Positions 22,209 through 32,778 of a stretch of DNA of 64,000 nucleotides are shown piece by piece. The first letter of the stretch is position 1, and each line of letters begins with the position of its first letter. Made by a program: the position numbers and the translations under genes. Origin of the DNA: Pseudomonas sp. BMS12. Its GTDB lineage: Bacteria; Pseudomonadota; Gammaproteobacteria; Pseudomonadales; Pseudomonadaceae. The stretch is taken from NCBI RefSeq assembly GCF_001592875.1, contig NZ_LSOF01000009.1, forward strand, positions 115,035 through 179,034, written 5' to 3'. Under the pieces are notes generated by a model. That model did no database searches. It saw nothing but the letters and a program-made list of their open reading frames with translations, and was not told the DNA's origin.

Positions 22209-23351
22209 TCAATTTCGGTTATTTGCGCGCGGCTCTTCGGCCTCGCTGCTCAGCTGACGTACTGCAATATAACGCTCGCTACGGCGGGTGCGGTCTTGCA
22301 CCTGGCCGACCAGCTGCCCGCAGGCGGCATCGATATCGTCCCCACGCGTGGTGCGTACGGTTACGTTGAAGCCGGCCTTGTGCAACAGATCCTGGAAGCG
22401 ACGGATAGCGTTGTTGCTCGGCCGTTCGTAACCGGAGAAGGGGAAGGGATTAAACGGAATCAGATTGATCTTGCAAGGAAAATCCTTGAGAAGTGCGATC
22501 ATCTGCGCAGCGTGCTCAGGCTGATCGTTGACCCCCTTGAGCAGGGTGTACTCGACCGTCAGATAGCGCTTGTCGCCCAGACCGTCGATATAGCGCCGAC
22601 AGGCAGGAAGTAGCACATCCAGCGGGTACTTCTTGTTGATCGGCACCAACTGGTTACGCAGTTCGTCGTTCGGCGCATGTAGCGAAAGCGCCAATGCAAC
22701 GTCTGTAACCTGCGCCAGCTTGTCGATCATCGGCACTACGCCGGAGGTGGATAACGTCACCTTGCGCTTGGAAATGCCGTAGCCGAGGTCATCCATCATG
22801 AGATTCATGGCGGCGACGACGTTATCGAAATTCAGTAGGGGTTCGCCCATGCCCATCATCACCACGTTGGTGATGGCACGGTCGATCTTGGCCGGTACGG
22901 TGCCAAAGGATTTATTGGCAATCCACACCTGACCGATGATTTCTGCGGCAGTCAGGTCGCTGTTGAAGCCCTGCTTGCCGGTGGAACAGAAACTGCAATC
23001 CAGCGCACAGCCGGCCTGAGACGACACACATAGGGTGCCACGGCCGCCTTGCGGGATATACACGGTTTCGACGCAGCTGCCGGATGCCACGCGCACCACC
23101 CACTTGCGGGTGCCATCGCTGGAAATATCCTGGCTGACCACTTCGGGACCGCGAATCTCGGCGCAGGCCTTGAGCTTGTCGCGCAAGGCCTTGCCGATAT
23201 TGCTCATGGCGTCGAAGTCATCGACGCCAAAGTGGTGAATCCACTTCATCACCTGACCGGCACGGAAGCGCTTTTCCCCGATGGACTCGAAGAAGCTCTC
23301 CAGTTCTGGCTGGGTCAGCCCCAGCAGGTTGGTCTTGGTTGCATCAGTCAT
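22209..23351 (-). CDS. rlmN: Dual-specificity 23S rRNA/tRNA adenine-C2 methyltransferase RlmN
   Basis: Radical SAM enzyme methylating A2503 of 23S rRNA and A37 of certain tRNAs, affecting decoding fidelity. It has 380 residues. The cluster-binding CX3CX2C motif is C115, C119 and C122 in CALDCSFC. The C-terminal Cys that carries the methyl intermediate is C344 in DIDAACGQ. The [11 protein letters not shown]-contact motif is present. It lies between ndk and pilF, 24 bases after ndk, in the standard order. Confidence 0.96.
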   Translation of the reverse strand: MTDATKTNLLGLTQPELESFFESIGEKRFRAGQVMKWIHHFGVDDFDAMSNIGKALRDKLKACAEIRGPEVVSQDISSDGTRKWVVRVASGSCVETVYIPQGGRGTLCVSSQAGCALDCSFCSTGKQGFNSDLTAAEIIGQVWIANKSFGTVPAKIDRAITNVVMMGMGEPLLNFDNVVAAMNLMMDDLGYGISKRKVTLSTSGVVPMIDKLAQVTDVALALSLHAPNDELRNQLVPINKKYPLDVLLPACRRYIDGLGDKRYLTVEYTLLKGVNDQPEHAAQMIALLKDFPCKINLIPFNPFPFSGYERPSNNAIRRFQDLLHKAGFNVTVRTTRGDDIDAACGQLVGQVQDRTRRSERYIAVRQLSSEAEEPRANNRN

Positions 23352-23375
23352 GGATTCACCCTCGCCGGCTCGCGC

Positions 23376-23807
23376 TTAGCGAATGCGAGCGCACACCTCG
23401 GTGGCGGAGAAGAAGTAGGCGATTTCGCGAGCTGCGGAAGCCTCGGAATCGGAACCGTGGACGGCGTTCTCGTCGATGGACACGGCGAAGTCGGCGCGAA
23501 TGGTACCGGCAGCGGCTTCTTTCGGGTTGGTGGCACCCATCAGCTCACGATTCTTCAGTACGGCGTCTTCGCCTTCCAGAACCTGAACGATGACCGGACC
23601 GGAGGTCATGAAGGCAACCAGATCCTTGAAGAAGCCACGCTCGCTGTGCTCGGCGTAGAAACCTGCGGCTTCGCGCTCGGACAGCTGAACCATCTTGGAA
23701 GCGACGACGCGCAGGCCGGCCTTCTCGAAACGGGTGGTGATTTCACCGATGACGTTCTTGGCAACGGCGTCGGGTTTGATGATGGAGAAAGTGCGTTGAA
23801 CAGCCAT
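23376..23807 (-). CDS. ndk: Nucleoside diphosphate kinase
   Basis: Balances nucleotide pools by passing phosphate from ATP to other NDPs through a phospho-histidine. It has 143 residues, full length. The active-site histidine is H117 in NAVHGSDS; the start [15 protein letters not shown] is canonical. GGAG lies upstream of the ATG. A TATAAT (23847-23852, minus) upstream suggests it has its own promoter, lying inside the terminator hairpin of the isc operon. Confidence 0.97.
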   Translation of the reverse strand: MAVQRTFSIIKPDAVAKNVIGEITTRFEKAGLRVVASKMVQLSEREAAGFYAEHSERGFFKDLVAFMTSGPVIVQVLEGEDAVLKNRELMGATNPKEAAAGTIRADFAVSIDENAVHGSDSEASAAREIAYFFSATEVCARIR

Positions 23808-23828
23808 GTGAAGCTCCAGAGTTAAAGC

Positions 23829-23862
23829 GAAAAATTAAACCCGCGAATTATACGCGGGTTAA
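23829..23862 (-). terminator. Terminator of the isc operon containing a putative ndk -10 box
   Basis: On the minus strand, AACCCGCG-TATAATT-CGCGGGTT is followed by TAATTTTTC: an 8-bp stem (23838-23845 with 23853-23860). The loop supplies TATAAT, a perfect sigma-70 -10 hexamer about 40 bases before the ndk ATG. The -35 match 17 bases upstream is poor. Confidence 0.65.
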
Positions 23863-23900
23863 GGGGAAATGCGTAGGGAGGCGCCCAGAGGCGCCATTAC

Positions 23901-24101
23901 TCAGTCGCGCTCTTCGATCCAGGCAGACTGAATGGCTTCCAGCACCTTCTCGCCACCACGCTGGGGATCATCGGAAAAGTCGGGCAAAGCCAGCACCCAA
24001 CGGTGCAAATCGACGAAGTTGACGTAGCGCGGGTCGACATCCGGCTTGCTCTCGGCCAGCTCGATGGCGATATCCAGCACATCTGTCCATTTCAGGCTCA
24101 T
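23901..24101 (-). CDS. iscX: Fe-S cluster assembly protein IscX
   Basis: A small acidic protein (66 residues) that binds iron and IscS and modulates cluster assembly, with frataxin-like effects. The sequence begins MSLKWTDVLDIAIELAESKP and contains DPRYVNFVDLHRWVLALPDF, typical of the family. It is the last gene of the isc operon, 14 bases after fdx. A hairpin terminator follows. Confidence 0.95.
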   Translation of the reverse strand: MSLKWTDVLDIAIELAESKPDVDPRYVNFVDLHRWVLALPDFSDDPQRGGEKVLEAIQSAWIEERD

Positions 24102-24115
24102 GACAACTCCTTGAA

Positions 24116-24457
24116 TCAGTGCGGCGCCTCGGCGGCATGGTTGAGCGAGTACTTCGGGATCTCAACGGTCAGGTCTTCGGTCCCGACGATCGCCTGACAG
24201 GCGAGGCGCGACTGCGCCTCCAGCCCCCAGGCACGATCGAGAAAATCTTCCTCCAGATCGTCAGCCTCTTTCAGCGAATCGAAGCCCTCGCGAATGATGC
24301 AATGGCACGTGGTACAGGCACAGACACCACCACAGGCGTTTTCCATCTCGATATGGTGCGCATGCGCCAGATCAAGAATGGACGTGCCGGGCTCTGCCTC
24401 GACAACCATGCCTTCGGGACAGAACTTCTCATGTGGCAGAAAAATGACCTGCGGCAT
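24116..24457 (-). CDS. fdx: Isc-type [2Fe-2S] ferredoxin
   Basis: Adrenodoxin-like ferredoxin supplying electrons for Fe-S cluster assembly on IscU. It has 113 residues. The cluster cysteines are C42, C48, C51 and C87 (within CGGVCACTTC and LACQA). The start [16 protein letters not shown] is canonical. Its ATG overlaps the hscA stop by one base (TGATG), showing translational coupling. Confidence 0.96.
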   Translation of the reverse strand: MPQVIFLPHEKFCPEGMVVEAEPGTSILDLAHAHHIEMENACGGVCACTTCHCIIREGFDSLKEADDLEEDFLDRAWGLEAQSRLACQAIVGTEDLTVEIPKYSLNHAAEAPH

Positions 24458-26325
24458 CAGTTACCCTCGATTTCATTCAGATTACGCCCCGCCAGTGCGG
24501 CTTTCACCGTCGAATCCAGGCGGCGCGCCGCAAAAGCATCGGTCACCTGCGACAGCTGTTTTGTCTGCCGCTCGATGGCATGAGCGTCAGTGCCACCCAT
24601 CAGCTCGATCAGCTCCTGCACCTGCAGCTCTATGACCATGCGCTCTTCGGCGTCGAGCAAACGCTCGCCATCGACCTGCAAGGCAGCCTGTACCGCCTCA
24701 ACCAGGCGCTGCGCCTCGACCTGCAGCTCACGCAGAGCGCGGGCCGCTTTGTCGTCACCGGCATGACTGAAGGAGTCCTGCAGCATGCGCGCGATTTCAC
24801 CATCGGTCAGACCGTAGGAGGGTTTGACCTGGATGCTGGCCTCCACACCGGAACCCAACTCGCGCGCAGCAACGCTTAGCAGGCCATCGGCATCGACCTG
24901 GAAGGTCACGCGAATCTTCGCCGCCCCGGCAACCATGGGCGGGATACCGCGCAACTCGAAGCGCGCCAGGGAGCGACAGTCCTTGATCAACTCGCGCTCG
25001 CCTTGCAGCACGTGCACGGCAAGGGCGGTCTGGCCGTCCTTGTAGGTGGTGAAGTCCTGCGCCCGCGCCACCGGAATGGTGGTGTTGCGCGGGACGATCT
25101 TCTCCATCAGCCCACCCATGGTTTCCAGGCCGAGGGACAGCGGAATCACATCGAGCAGCAAGAGCTCCTCGCCATCGCCACGCTGATTGCCGGCCAGGGT
25201 ATCGGCCTGGATCGCAGCACCGATGGCCACCACCTGATCCGGATCGATATCGGTCAACGGCTCGCGCCCGAACAACTCGCCGACCGCCGCGCGCACCCGC
25301 GGCACACGCGTGGAGCCGCCGACCATGACCACCGCCTCGACCTCATCGATCTCGATATCGGCGTCGCGCACCGCACGACGACAGGCCTTGAGGCTGCGCG
25401 CAACCATAGGCGCGATCAACTCCTCGAACTGGCTACGAGTCAGGCGAGCGGACCAACCGCCATGAGCCACCTCGACCACCTCGGCAGCCGTCAGCGTCTC
25501 TTTGGCCGCACAGGCAGTCTGCAGCAGACTGCGCTGGGTGGCCGGATCGAGATCACTGGACAGGCCAGCCTGCTCGATGATCCAGCTGGCAATGGCATGA
25601 TCGAAGTCGTCGCCACCCAGGGCGCTGTCGCCACCAGTGGCCAGCACCTCGAATACGCCACGGGTCAGGCGCAGGATGGAAATATCGAAAGTACCGCCAC
25701 CCAGGTCATAGATGGCGACCACGCCTTCGGCGCCCTTATCCAGGCCGTAGGCCACCGCGGCGGCAGTTGGCTCGTTGAGCAGGCGCAGCACGTTGAGACC
25801 GGCAAAGCGGGCAGCATCCTTGGTGGCCTGGCGCTGGGAGTCATCGAAATAGGCCGGAACGGTGATCACCGCACCGACCAACTCGCCACCCAAGGCATCC
25901 TCGGCACGCTGGCGTAGCGCACGCAGAATATCCGCCGAAACCTCGACCGGACTTTTGACACCCTGTGCCGTCTCGATGAACGGCATGTGCGACTCGCCTT
26001 CGGCAAAGCGGTAAGGCAACTGCTCGCCCAACTGCTTGACGTCCGCCAGGCCTCTCCCCATCAGACGCTTGACCGACAGCACGGTATTCAGCGGATCCTG
26101 CGCGGCGGCCAGTTTGGCCGACTGACCGACCTCGACCCGATCGGCGTGATAGCGCACTGCGGAGGGCAGAATCACTTGCCCTTCGGCATCAGCCAGCGGC
26201 TCGGAAAGACCGCTGCGCACGGCAGCGACCAGCGAATTGGTGGTACCCAGGTCGATCCCCACCGCCAGGCGGCGCTGGTGGGGTTGCGGGCTCTGTCCGG
26301 GCTCGGCGATCTGCAGTAGGGCCAT
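24457..26325 (-). CDS. hscA: Fe-S assembly Hsp70-type chaperone HscA
   Basis: Specialised Hsp70 that releases clusters from IscU with the J-protein HscB. It has 622 residues. The N-terminal ATPase domain begins [17 protein letters not shown], with the phosphate loop [14 protein letters not shown]. The substrate-binding domain and helical lid follow. It ends 1 base into fdx and starts 41 bases after hscB. There are no oddities in length or motifs. Confidence 0.96.
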   Translation of the reverse strand: MALLQIAEPGQSPQPHQRRLAVGIDLGTTNSLVAAVRSGLSEPLADAEGQVILPSAVRYHADRVEVGQSAKLAAAQDPLNTVLSVKRLMGRGLADVKQLGEQLPYRFAEGESHMPFIETAQGVKSPVEVSADILRALRQRAEDALGGELVGAVITVPAYFDDSQRQATKDAARFAGLNVLRLLNEPTAAAVAYGLDKGAEGVVAIYDLGGGTFDISILRLTRGVFEVLATGGDSALGGDDFDHAIASWIIEQAGLSSDLDPATQRSLLQTACAAKETLTAAEVVEVAHGGWSARLTRSQFEELIAPMVARSLKACRRAVRDADIEIDEVEAVVMVGGSTRVPRVRAAVGELFGREPLTDIDPDQVVAIGAAIQADTLAGNQRGDGEELLLLDVIPLSLGLETMGGLMEKIVPRNTTIPVARAQDFTTYKDGQTALAVHVLQGERELIKDCRSLARFELRGIPPMVAGAAKIRVTFQVDADGLLSVAARELGSGVEASIQVKPSYGLTDGEIARMLQDSFSHAGDDKAARALRELQVEAQRLVEAVQAALQVDGERLLDAEERMVIELQVQELIELMGGTDAHAIERQTKQLSQVTDAFAARRLDSTVKAALAGRNLNEIEGN

Positions 26326-26366
26326 GGTGCTCTGAATGTCAGGCGCGCAGCACGAGCTGCGCCGGG

Positions 26367-26888
26367 TTAATCGTCGAGGCGCTCTTCCAGGTCGCGCACT
26401 TCGTGGGCCAGCTTGTCGAGAAATTGCATGCGACGCACCAGGCGCTCGGCCTCTTCGCGGCGCGAAGCATCATCCCAGCAAGTGGCAAAATCTTGCTCCA
26501 GCTCATCCTGAGCCAGCTTCAGACGTTTCTTGAATGTCGCCACACCCGCGAGATCGGCACTGTCCTGCAGGTCTTCCAGCTCCTCGCGCCAGCGCATCTG
26601 CTGGAGCAGAAACTCGGGATCCTGCACCGTCACTTCCAGCGGCAATTCGCGACCACGCAAGGCCAGCAGGTAAAGTGCACGGCGCGGCGCACTCTTCAGG
26701 GTCTGATAGGCCTCGTTGAGGCTCGCCGAGCGCTCCAGCGCCAGGCGCTGCTCACGCTCGGACGCATCGGCGAAGCGATCCGGATGCACGGCCTTGGCCA
26801 GCTCGCGGTAACGCGACGAGAGCTGACTCAGATCCAGGTGGAAATCCGGCTTCAGCTCGAACAGGGCGAAATGACAGGGACTACCCAC
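26367..26888 (-). CDS. hscB: Fe-S assembly co-chaperone HscB
   Basis: J-domain protein that brings IscU to HscA and stimulates its ATPase. It has 173 residues when started at a GTG at 26888, giving (M)[15 protein letters not shown], the normal HscB N-terminus. GAGG lies 6 bases upstream, and the longer upstream frame is foreign to the family. The J-domain HPD motif is in [11 protein letters not shown]. The C-terminal three-helix IscU-binding domain ends [18 protein letters not shown]. It sits 8 bases after iscA. Confidence 0.93.
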   Translation of the reverse strand: MGSPCHFALFELKPDFHLDLSQLSSRYRELAKAVHPDRFADASEREQRLALERSASLNEAYQTLKSAPRRALYLLALRGRELPLEVTVQDPEFLLQQMRWREELEDLQDSADLAGVATFKKRLKLAQDELEQDFATCWDDASRREEAERLVRRMQFLDKLAHEVRDLEERLDD

Positions 26889-26896
26889 GCAAAGCC

Positions 26897-27220
26897 TCAG
26901 ATATTGAAGCTCTCGCCGCAGCCACACTCGCCGCGCACGTTGGGGTTATTGAACTTGAAGCCTTCATTGAGCCCCTCGCGAGTGAAGTCCAGCTCGGTGC
27001 CGTCGAGGTAGACAAGGCTTTTCGGGTCGATGATGACTTTCACGCCATGACTTTCGAACACCTGATCCTCACCCGCCACTTCATCGACGAACTCCAGCAC
27101 ATAAGCCAGGCCGGAGCAGCCCGTGGTGCGCACACCCAGGCGTATACCCTCGCCCTTGCCGCGCCCATCGAGGGAGCGCTGCACATGGCGGGCTGCGGCT
27201 TCGGTCATGGTGATGGCCAT
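26897..27220 (-). CDS. iscA: A-type Fe-S carrier IscA
   Basis: A-type cluster carrier delivering Fe-S units (notably [4Fe-4S]) to apo-proteins. It has 107 residues from the ATG at 27220 ([17 protein letters not shown]). The three ligand cysteines are in TTGCSGLAY and GECGCGES near the C-terminus. An upstream in-frame extension of 23 residues lacks family similarity and overlaps the iscU spacer. It is 16 bases after iscU. Confidence 0.95.
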   Translation of the reverse strand: MAITMTEAAARHVQRSLDGRGKGEGIRLGVRTTGCSGLAYVLEFVDEVAGEDQVFESHGVKVIIDPKSLVYLDGTELDFTREGLNEGFKFNNPNVRGECGCGESFNI

Positions 27221-27236
27221 AGCAATTCCTCGGATA

Positions 27237-27623
27237 TCAGAGCAGACCTTTCTTCTGCTTGTAGTCGCGTACAGCGGCCTTGATGGCATCTTCGGCGAGC
27301 ACGGAGCAGTGAATCTTCACCGGCGGCAGCGCCAGTTCTTCGGCCAGCTGAGTGTTCTTGATGGTTTCGGCTTCATCCAGGGTCTTGCCCTTCATCCACT
27401 CGGTGGCGAGGGAGCTGGAGGCGATGGCCGAACCACAACCGTAGGTCTTGAACTTCGCGTCTTCGATGACACCCTGCTCGTTGACCTTGATCTGCAAACG
27501 CATCACGTCACCACAGGCCGGCGCACCGACCATGCCGGTACCGACGTCCGGGTCCTCGGCGTCCATCTTGCCAACGTTGCGCGGATTTTCGTAATGATCG
27601 ATGACCTTTTCACTGTACGACAT
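27237..27623 (-). CDS. iscU: Fe-S scaffold protein IscU
   Basis: The scaffold on which clusters are built from IscS-derived sulfur and iron; 128 residues. Ligands match E. coli exactly: C37, D39, C63, H105 and C106 (in [18 protein letters not shown] and IHCSVLA). The LPPVK motif recognised by HscA is present at 99-103. It lies 47 bases after iscS in the isc operon. Confidence 0.97.
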   Translation of the reverse strand: MSYSEKVIDHYENPRNVGKMDAEDPDVGTGMVGAPACGDVMRLQIKVNEQGVIEDAKFKTYGCGSAIASSSLATEWMKGKTLDEAETIKNTQLAEELALPPVKIHCSVLAEDAIKAAVRDYKQKKGLL

Positions 27624-27670
27624 GGTGCAATTCCTCTCTCATCAGGTGCCGCTCTACAGGCGACTAAAAC

Positions 27671-28885
27671 TCAGTGTGCCTGCCATTCGACCTTGGACAG
27701 GTCGACACCCTCTTTGAACATATCCCACAGCGGCGACAGCTCACGCAGCTTGTTCACCGCACCGGCCACCTTGCTGGCGGCGTAATCGATCTCTTCTTCG
27801 GTGGTGAAGCGACCGAAGGTGAAGCGAATCGAGCTGTGTGCCAGTTCGTCATTACGCCCCAGCGCACGCAGCACATAGGAAGGCTCGAGGGAGGCCGAGG
27901 TACAGGCGGAGCCGGAGGAAACCGCCAGATCCTTGAGCGCCATGATCAGCGACTCGCCTTCCACGTAGTTGAAGCTCAGGTTCAGGTTGTGCGGCACGCG
28001 CTGAGTCATGCTGCCGTTGATATACAGCTCCTCCATGCCCTCGACCTGCTTGTAGAAGCGGTCGCGCAGAGCAAGGATGCGCTGGTTTTCCTGAACCATC
28101 TCTTCCTTGGCAATACGGAAGGCCTCGCCCATACCAACGATCTGGTGAGTCGCCAGGGTGCCGGAACGCATACCGCGCTCATGACCGCCACCGTGAATCA
28201 GCGCCTCCAGACGTACGCGCGGCTTGCGGCGCACATAGAGCGCGCCAATGCCTTTCGGGCCGTAGGTCTTGTGGGCGGAGAAGGACATCAGGTCGACCTT
28301 CATGGTTTCCAGGTCGATTGCCACCTTACCGGTGGACTGTGCCGCATCGACATGGAACAGCACACCGCGCGAGCGGGTCAGCTCACCAATGGCGGCGATG
28401 TCGTTGATGGTGCCGATCTCGTTGTTGACGTGCATGATCGACACCAGAATGGTGTCCTCACGCAGCGCCGCCTCGACCATGGCCGGAGTTACGATGCCGT
28501 CTTCACCCGGCTCAATGTAGGTGACCTCGAAGCCTTCGCGCTCCAGCTGGCGAGTCGTATCCAGCACCGCTTTGTGCTCGATCTTCGACGTGATGATGTG
28601 CTTGCCTTTGCTGCCATAGAAGTGCGCAACACCCTTGATGGCCAGGTTGTCGGACTCGGTAGCACCGGAGGTCCAGACGATCTCGCGCGGGTCGGCATTG
28701 ACCAGCTCGGCGACCTGGCGGCGAGCATTCTCCACGGACTCTTCAGCCTTCCAGCCAAAGGCATGGGAGCGCGAGGCCGGGTTGCCAAAGTTGCCATCCA
28801 CCAGCAGGCACTCACTCATCTTTTGCGCAACGCGCGGATCAACCGGAGTGGTGGCGGAATAATCGAGGTAAATCGGCAATCTCAT
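27671..28885 (-). CDS. iscS: Cysteine desulfurase IscS
   Basis: PLP enzyme that takes sulfur from cysteine as a persulfide and gives it to IscU, tRNA thiolation and other users. It has 404 residues. The PLP lysine is K206 ([12 protein letters not shown]). The mobile active-site cysteine is C328 ([10 protein letters not shown]). Both positions match E. coli IscS. It is 31 bases after iscR and expressed with it. Confidence 0.97.
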   Translation of the reverse strand: MRLPIYLDYSATTPVDPRVAQKMSECLLVDGNFGNPASRSHAFGWKAEESVENARRQVAELVNADPREIVWTSGATESDNLAIKGVAHFYGSKGKHIITSKIEHKAVLDTTRQLEREGFEVTYIEPGEDGIVTPAMVEAALREDTILVSIMHVNNEIGTINDIAAIGELTRSRGVLFHVDAAQSTGKVAIDLETMKVDLMSFSAHKTYGPKGIGALYVRRKPRVRLEALIHGGGHERGMRSGTLATHQIVGMGEAFRIAKEEMVQENQRILALRDRFYKQVEGMEELYINGSMTQRVPHNLNLSFNYVEGESLIMALKDLAVSSGSACTSASLEPSYVLRALGRNDELAHSSIRFTFGRFTTEEEIDYAASKVAGAVNKLRELSPLWDMFKEGVDLSKVEWQAH

Positions 28886-28916
28886 CAGGTATCTCCTATT
28901 CAGGCAGGCGCCCTGC

Positions 28917-29408
28917 TCACTCGATGGCGGACGCTTCTATCTTGTCCAACTGCGGCATCCTGCCGTTGCAGCGACGCTGATCCTGACGCTGGGCAACTTC
29001 CTGCACTTCGCGCCGGGTCACCAGATCAGCCAGGCTGATGCCGCTAAGAAACTCGTGAATCTGCTGACTGAGATCGCACCACAGGTGGTGGGTCAGACAG
29101 GTATCGCCGGAATGGCAATCGCCCATGCCCTGGCAACGCGTGGCATCGACCGATTCATTGACCGCATCGATGACCTGAGCCACCTGGATCACACGCATAT
29201 CCCGCGACAATTGATAGCCGCCACCGGGGCCGCGCACACTGCTGACCAGATTGCCGCGCCGCAGCTTGGCGAAAAGCTGCTCCAGATAGGACAGGGAAAT
29301 ACCCTGCCGCTCGGAGATATCCGCCAGCGACACAGGCCCGCTCTGGGCATGCAGCGCCAGATCGAGCATGGCGGTAACGGCGTAGCGGCCTTTAGTGGTC
29401 AGACGCAT
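28917..29408 (-). CDS. iscR: Fe-S cluster-sensing transcription regulator IscR
   Basis: Rrf2-family regulator that represses isc when carrying a [2Fe-2S] cluster. It has 163 residues. A winged-helix domain occupies about 1-80 ([20 protein letters not shown]), and cluster ligands C92, C98, C104 and H107 lie in [18 protein letters not shown]. It leads the operon iscR-S-U-A-hscB-hscA-fdx-iscX. Two IscR-like palindromes lie about 50-90 bases upstream, so autoregulation is expected. Confidence 0.97.
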   Translation of the reverse strand: MRLTTKGRYAVTAMLDLALHAQSGPVSLADISERQGISLSYLEQLFAKLRRGNLVSSVRGPGGGYQLSRDMRVIQVAQVIDAVNESVDATRCQGMGDCHSGDTCLTHHLWCDLSQQIHEFLSGISLADLVTRREVQEVAQRQDQRRCNGRMPQLDKIEASAIE

Positions 29409-29454
29409 GGTTTCGCACCACGGGTGAACTGAGTTGCGACGATTATCGCCTTTT

Positions 29455-29498
29455 CCGACTATTTAGGTCAACTATAAGACCAATCAAAATAGTCGGAT
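29455..29498 (-). promoter_or_regulatory. iscR promoter region with two type-1 IscR-like boxes
   Basis: Upstream of iscR there are two related sites. One is CCGACTATTTAGGTCAACTAT (29455-29475, plus strand). The other is its inverted relative, containing AGACCAATCAAAATAGTCGG (29477-29496). On the minus strand the first reads ATAGTTGACCTAAATAGTCGG. I recall this as close to E. coli iscR box A. TTGACC and TTGATT in these sites may also serve as -35 elements. Confidence 0.7.
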
Positions 29499-29541
29499 TT
29501 AGCAACGCAACGGGGCGCGAATCATAGCAGACTACGCAATC

Positions 29542-30321
29542 TCAGGCAGCCGGCTTGTCGCCCTGCTCCTTGCACACGTCAGCGAAGTCTTCGTCACGCA
29601 GCACCGGCAGGTCTTTCGCGCAGTAATCGCTGCCCAGCGCCTTGAGCGCCGAGCACATGCCCTCCAGACGACCGTCGACGGCATGCAGGTGATCGAGCAA
29701 CTGACCAATGGCGCGCGCCACTGGATCAGGCATGTCCTGACTGACACCATAAGCATCGAAGCCGAGCTTCTCGGCCATCGCTTGGCGCTTGGCCTCCTGC
29801 TCGTCGTCACTCTTGACAATGATCCGCCCCGGAATCCCGACCACGGTAGCCCCAGCCGGCACCTCCTTGGTCACCACAGCATTGGAGCCGACCTTGGCAC
29901 CCGCACCGACGGTAAAGGGACCGAGCACCTTGGCACCGGCACCGACCACCACACCATCTTCCAGGGTCGGGTGACGCTTGCCTTTATTCCAACTGGTACC
30001 ACCCAGAGTCACCCCCTGGTAGAGCGTCACATCGTTGCCGATTTCCGCAGTTTCACCGATGACGATGCCCATGCCGTGATCGATGAAGAAGCGCCGACCG
30101 ATCTTCGCCCCCGGATGAATCTCGATCCCGGTCAGCCAGCGTCCGAAGTTCGATACCAGGCGCGCCAACCACTTCCAGCCGCCACCCCACAGCGCATGCG
30201 CCAGGCGATGCAACCACACGGCATGCAACCCCGGATAGCAGGTCACCACCTCGAAGGCATTGCGCGCCGCCGGATCACGATGGAACACACTCTGGATATC
30301 CTCGCGCATACGCTCAAACAT
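29542..30321 (-). CDS. cysE: Serine O-acetyltransferase
   Basis: Makes O-acetylserine from serine and acetyl-CoA, the first step of cysteine synthesis. It has 259 residues. A helical N-terminal region ([20 protein letters not shown]) precedes a left-handed beta-helix of hexapeptide repeats (about 65-185), including the catalytic-type stretch [20 protein letters not shown]. The tail is longer than the E. coli one. GGAG precedes the ATG at 30321, which lies inside the last codons of trmJ (8-base overlap). The location beside isc fits sulfur supply for IscS. Confidence 0.94.
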   Translation of the reverse strand: MFERMREDIQSVFHRDPAARNAFEVVTCYPGLHAVWLHRLAHALWGGGWKWLARLVSNFGRWLTGIEIHPGAKIGRRFFIDHGMGIVIGETAEIGNDVTLYQGVTLGGTSWNKGKRHPTLEDGVVVGAGAKVLGPFTVGAGAKVGSNAVVTKEVPAGATVVGIPGRIIVKSDDEQEAKRQAMAEKLGFDAYGVSQDMPDPVARAIGQLLDHLHAVDGRLEGMCSALKALGSDYCAKDLPVLRDEDFADVCKEQGDKPAA

Positions 30322-31093
30322 CGTCTTCTCTCCGCTTGTGGGGCTCGCCGCGCACCACCTTCTGGGTTTCCGTGAGGATGCCACGCAGAATGTTCATTTC
30401 CAGCTTGCTGATGCCCGAGCGCCCATACAAGCGACGCAGCCGCGACATCAGGTGACGCGGCTTGGCCGGATCGAGGAAGCCGATATCCACCAGCGTACTC
30501 TCGAGATGGCCATAGAAAAGCTCCAGCTCATCCGTGGTCACCGGCTGGGTATTGAGCATTGCCGTCGTTTCCAGCTTGCTCATCTTGGTTGGCTGCCCTT
30601 GCGCCGCCAACCAGGCCATGCGCACCTCATAAGCCAGCACCTGCACTGCGGCCGCCAGGTTCAGCGAGCTGAACTCCGGATTCGAGGGGATATGCACATG
30701 AAACTGACAGCGCTGCAGCTCATCATTGGTCAGCCCGGCATATTCGCGCCCGAACACCAGAGCCACCTCACCACCCTGCTCCACATGCTGCAGAGAGGTC
30801 GTCGCGCATTCACGCGGATCCAGCAGCGGCCAGGGGATGCGCCGGTCACGCGCGCTGGTACCGAGCGCCACGCTGCAACCGACCAAAGCCTCCTCAAGAG
30901 TCGAGACCACAACCGCCGAGTCAAGGATATCGGTAGCGCCTGAGGCGCGCGCCACCGCCTCACCACTGGGGAAGTCCTCAGGATCGACCAGCACCAGACG
31001 CGACAGGCCCATGTTCTTCATGGCCCGCGCGGCGCCGCCTATGTTGCCGGGATGACTGGTATTGACCAGAACCACACGAATATTCTGCAGCAC
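30314..31093 (-). CDS. trmJ: tRNA (cytidine/uridine-2'-O)-methyltransferase TrmJ
   Basis: SPOUT-class methyltransferase modifying the 2'-O of nucleotide 32 in several tRNAs. It has 259 residues. The N-terminal SPOUT domain starts [30 protein letters not shown], with the SAM-binding knot around [16 protein letters not shown] and [12 protein letters not shown]. The start is GTG at 31093 with GGAG five bases upstream. It overlaps cysE, so both are probably one transcript, divergent from suhB. Confidence 0.94.
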   Translation of the reverse strand: MLQNIRVVLVNTSHPGNIGGAARAMKNMGLSRLVLVDPEDFPSGEAVARASGATDILDSAVVVSTLEEALVGCSVALGTSARDRRIPWPLLDPRECATTSLQHVEQGGEVALVFGREYAGLTNDELQRCQFHVHIPSNPEFSSLNLAAAVQVLAYEVRMAWLAAQGQPTKMSKLETTAMLNTQPVTTDELELFYGHLESTLVDIGFLDPAKPRHLMSRLRRLYGRSGISKLEMNILRGILTETQKVVRGEPHKRREDDV

Positions 31094-31240
31094 GCCTGCT
31101 CCGCCGAGGATGCGAAAGGGCCATGAATGTTACAGAAGGCCACAGCCCAATGCCATGCACTACGACGTACCGGCTGCGCAGAAAAAGCTAGTCTGTTAGA
31201 ATGCTCGGCTTTCTTCTTTAACGACCCAGGTGAACCTTCC

Positions 31241-32056
31241 ATGCAGCCTATGCTGAATATCGCGCTGCGCGCTGCGCGCAGTGCCGGCGAACTGATTATC
31301 CGCTCCGTCGAACGCCTGGACGTCATCTCGGTCAACGAGAAGGATGCCCACGACTACGTCAGCGAAGTCGATCGCGCCGCCGAGCAAACCATCATCCAAG
31401 CGCTGCAGAAGGCCTACCCGACCCACGGCTTCCTCGGCGAGGAAGGCGGCAGCATTGCCGGCACCGGCGAAGGCGCCGATTACCAGTGGATCATCGACCC
31501 ACTGGACGGCACCACCAACTTCCTGCGCGGCGTGCCGCACTTCGCCGTCAGCATCGCCTGCAAATACCGTGGCCGCCTGGAGCACGCCGTGGTGCTCGAC
31601 CCGGTGCGCCAGGAAGAGTTCACCGCCAGCCGTGGCCGCGGCGCAGCCGTCAACGGTCGCCGCATCCGCGTGAGCAATCGCAAGAGCCTGGACGGCGCCC
31701 TGCTCGGCACCGGCTTCCCCTTCCGCAACGATCAGGTCGACAACCTGGACAACTACCTGGGCATGTTCCGCAGCCTGGTCGGCCAGACCGCCGGCATCCG
31801 CCGCGCCGGCGCCGCCAGCCTGGACCTGGCTTATGTAGCCTCTGGCCGCTACGACGCCTTCTGGGAGTTCGGTCTGTCCGAATGGGACATGGCAGCCGGC
31901 GCCCTGCTGATCCAGGAAGCGGGCGGCCTGATCAGCGACTTCAGCGGCGGCCACGACTTCCTTGAGAAGGGCCAGATCGTTGCCGGCAACACCAAGTGCT
32001 TCAAGGCCGTCCTCACCGCCATCCAGCCGCACCTGGCGCCGTCGATGAAGCGCTGA
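31241..32056 (+). CDS. suhB: Inositol-1-monophosphatase family protein SuhB
   Basis: Mg2+-dependent phosphatase-fold protein. In E. coli it also joins the rRNA antitermination complex, and in P. aeruginosa it controls virulence genes. It has 271 residues beginning MQPMLNIALRAARSAGELII. Metal-site motifs are GEEGG (about 67-71) and DPLDGTTNF; WDMAAGALLIQEAGG is also present. The ATG at 31241 gives family-normal length; the upstream frame does not. A TAGAAT at 31197-31202 may be its -10 box. A terminator follows. Confidence 0.95.
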   Translation: MQPMLNIALRAARSAGELIIRSVERLDVISVNEKDAHDYVSEVDRAAEQTIIQALQKAYPTHGFLGEEGGSIAGTGEGADYQWIIDPLDGTTNFLRGVPHFAVSIACKYRGRLEHAVVLDPVRQEEFTASRGRGAAVNGRRIRVSNRKSLDGALLGTGFPFRNDQVDNLDNYLGMFRSLVGQTAGIRRAGAASLDLAYVASGRYDAFWEFGLSEWDMAAGALLIQEAGGLISDFSGGHDFLEKGQIVAGNTKCFKAVLTAIQPHLAPSMKR

Positions 32057-32067
32057 TAAACGCCCAA

Positions 32068-32099
32068 TAAAAAAACCGCCCACAAGGGCGGTTTTTTTA
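32068..32099. terminator. Bidirectional terminator between suhB and the glycine-zipper gene
   Basis: Stem CCGCCC / GGGCGG (32076-32081 with 32086-32091) with ACAA loop. Seven As lie on the left and seven Ts on the right, so it works for both converging genes. Confidence 0.9.
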
Positions 32100-32109
32100 T
32101 ACCTGGTAT

Positions 32110-32649
32110 TTACTGGGCCTGCTGCACCAGCACCAGCTGCCCCTGCTCATTGACCGGAATCCGGTTGCCCGGATCACGATCCATGCGCACCTGACCAACC
32201 TTGCCATCCAACTGATACTTCACGTCGTAGCCGACCACCTTCTCGCTCGCATCCATCACCGTATTGCAGCGGGTTTCAGTAGTGGTATAGGTGTCACGCT
32301 CCTGCATGCCTTCCTGCACCTTGTTGCCGGCGTAGCCGCCACCAACCGCACCGGCCACGGTGGCGATCTTCTTGCCATTACCACCACCGACTTGGTTACC
32401 CAACAGGCCACCCACCACTGCACCGATGGCAGTACCGGCGATCTGATGCTGGTCCTTGACCGGAGCCTGACGCGTTACCGCGACGTCCTTGCACACCTCA
32501 CGCGGGGTCTTGATGGTTTCCTTGACTGGCTGCACGGCCAGCACTTCGGCGTAGCTTGGGCCGCTGACCAGGCTGTAAGTGGCGACTGCACCGCCGGCAG
32601 TAACACCCACCGCACCCAGCACCGCACCCACGATCATCGACTTGTTCAT
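32110..32649 (-). CDS. Glycine-zipper 2TM-domain envelope protein (YcfJ-like)
   Basis: A 179-residue envelope protein with an N-terminal hydrophobic segment (MNKSMIVGAVLGAVGVTAGGAV). A glycine-zipper region at about 72-105 is rich in Gly/Ala (IGAVVGGLLGNQVGGG). A soluble C-terminal domain (about 115-179) has conserved Tyr/Val strands. It resembles YcfJ/SlyB-like proteins that affect envelope stability; the specific role is unknown. GAGGAGGGC precedes the ATG at 32649. The longer in-frame extension upstream lacks a good start. It is convergent with suhB. Confidence 0.85.
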   Translation of the reverse strand: MNKSMIVGAVLGAVGVTAGGAVATYSLVSGPSYAEVLAVQPVKETIKTPREVCKDVAVTRQAPVKDQHQIAGTAIGAVVGGLLGNQVGGGNGKKIATVAGAVGGGYAGNKVQEGMQERDTYTTTETRCNTVMDASEKVVGYDVKYQLDGKVGQVRMDRDPGNRIPVNEQGQLVLVQQAQ

Positions 32650-32778
32650 CTCGCCCTCCTCAGGCTTTTTCGAGCGTCTTTTCCGCCCTCGCTCCAAGCC
32701 TTGGAGGCTCCAGCTTGGACCGAGTTCCTCGAAACGCAAGGCAGCGCCGACAAATGGGACAGGTGTCACAGCCCAGAA

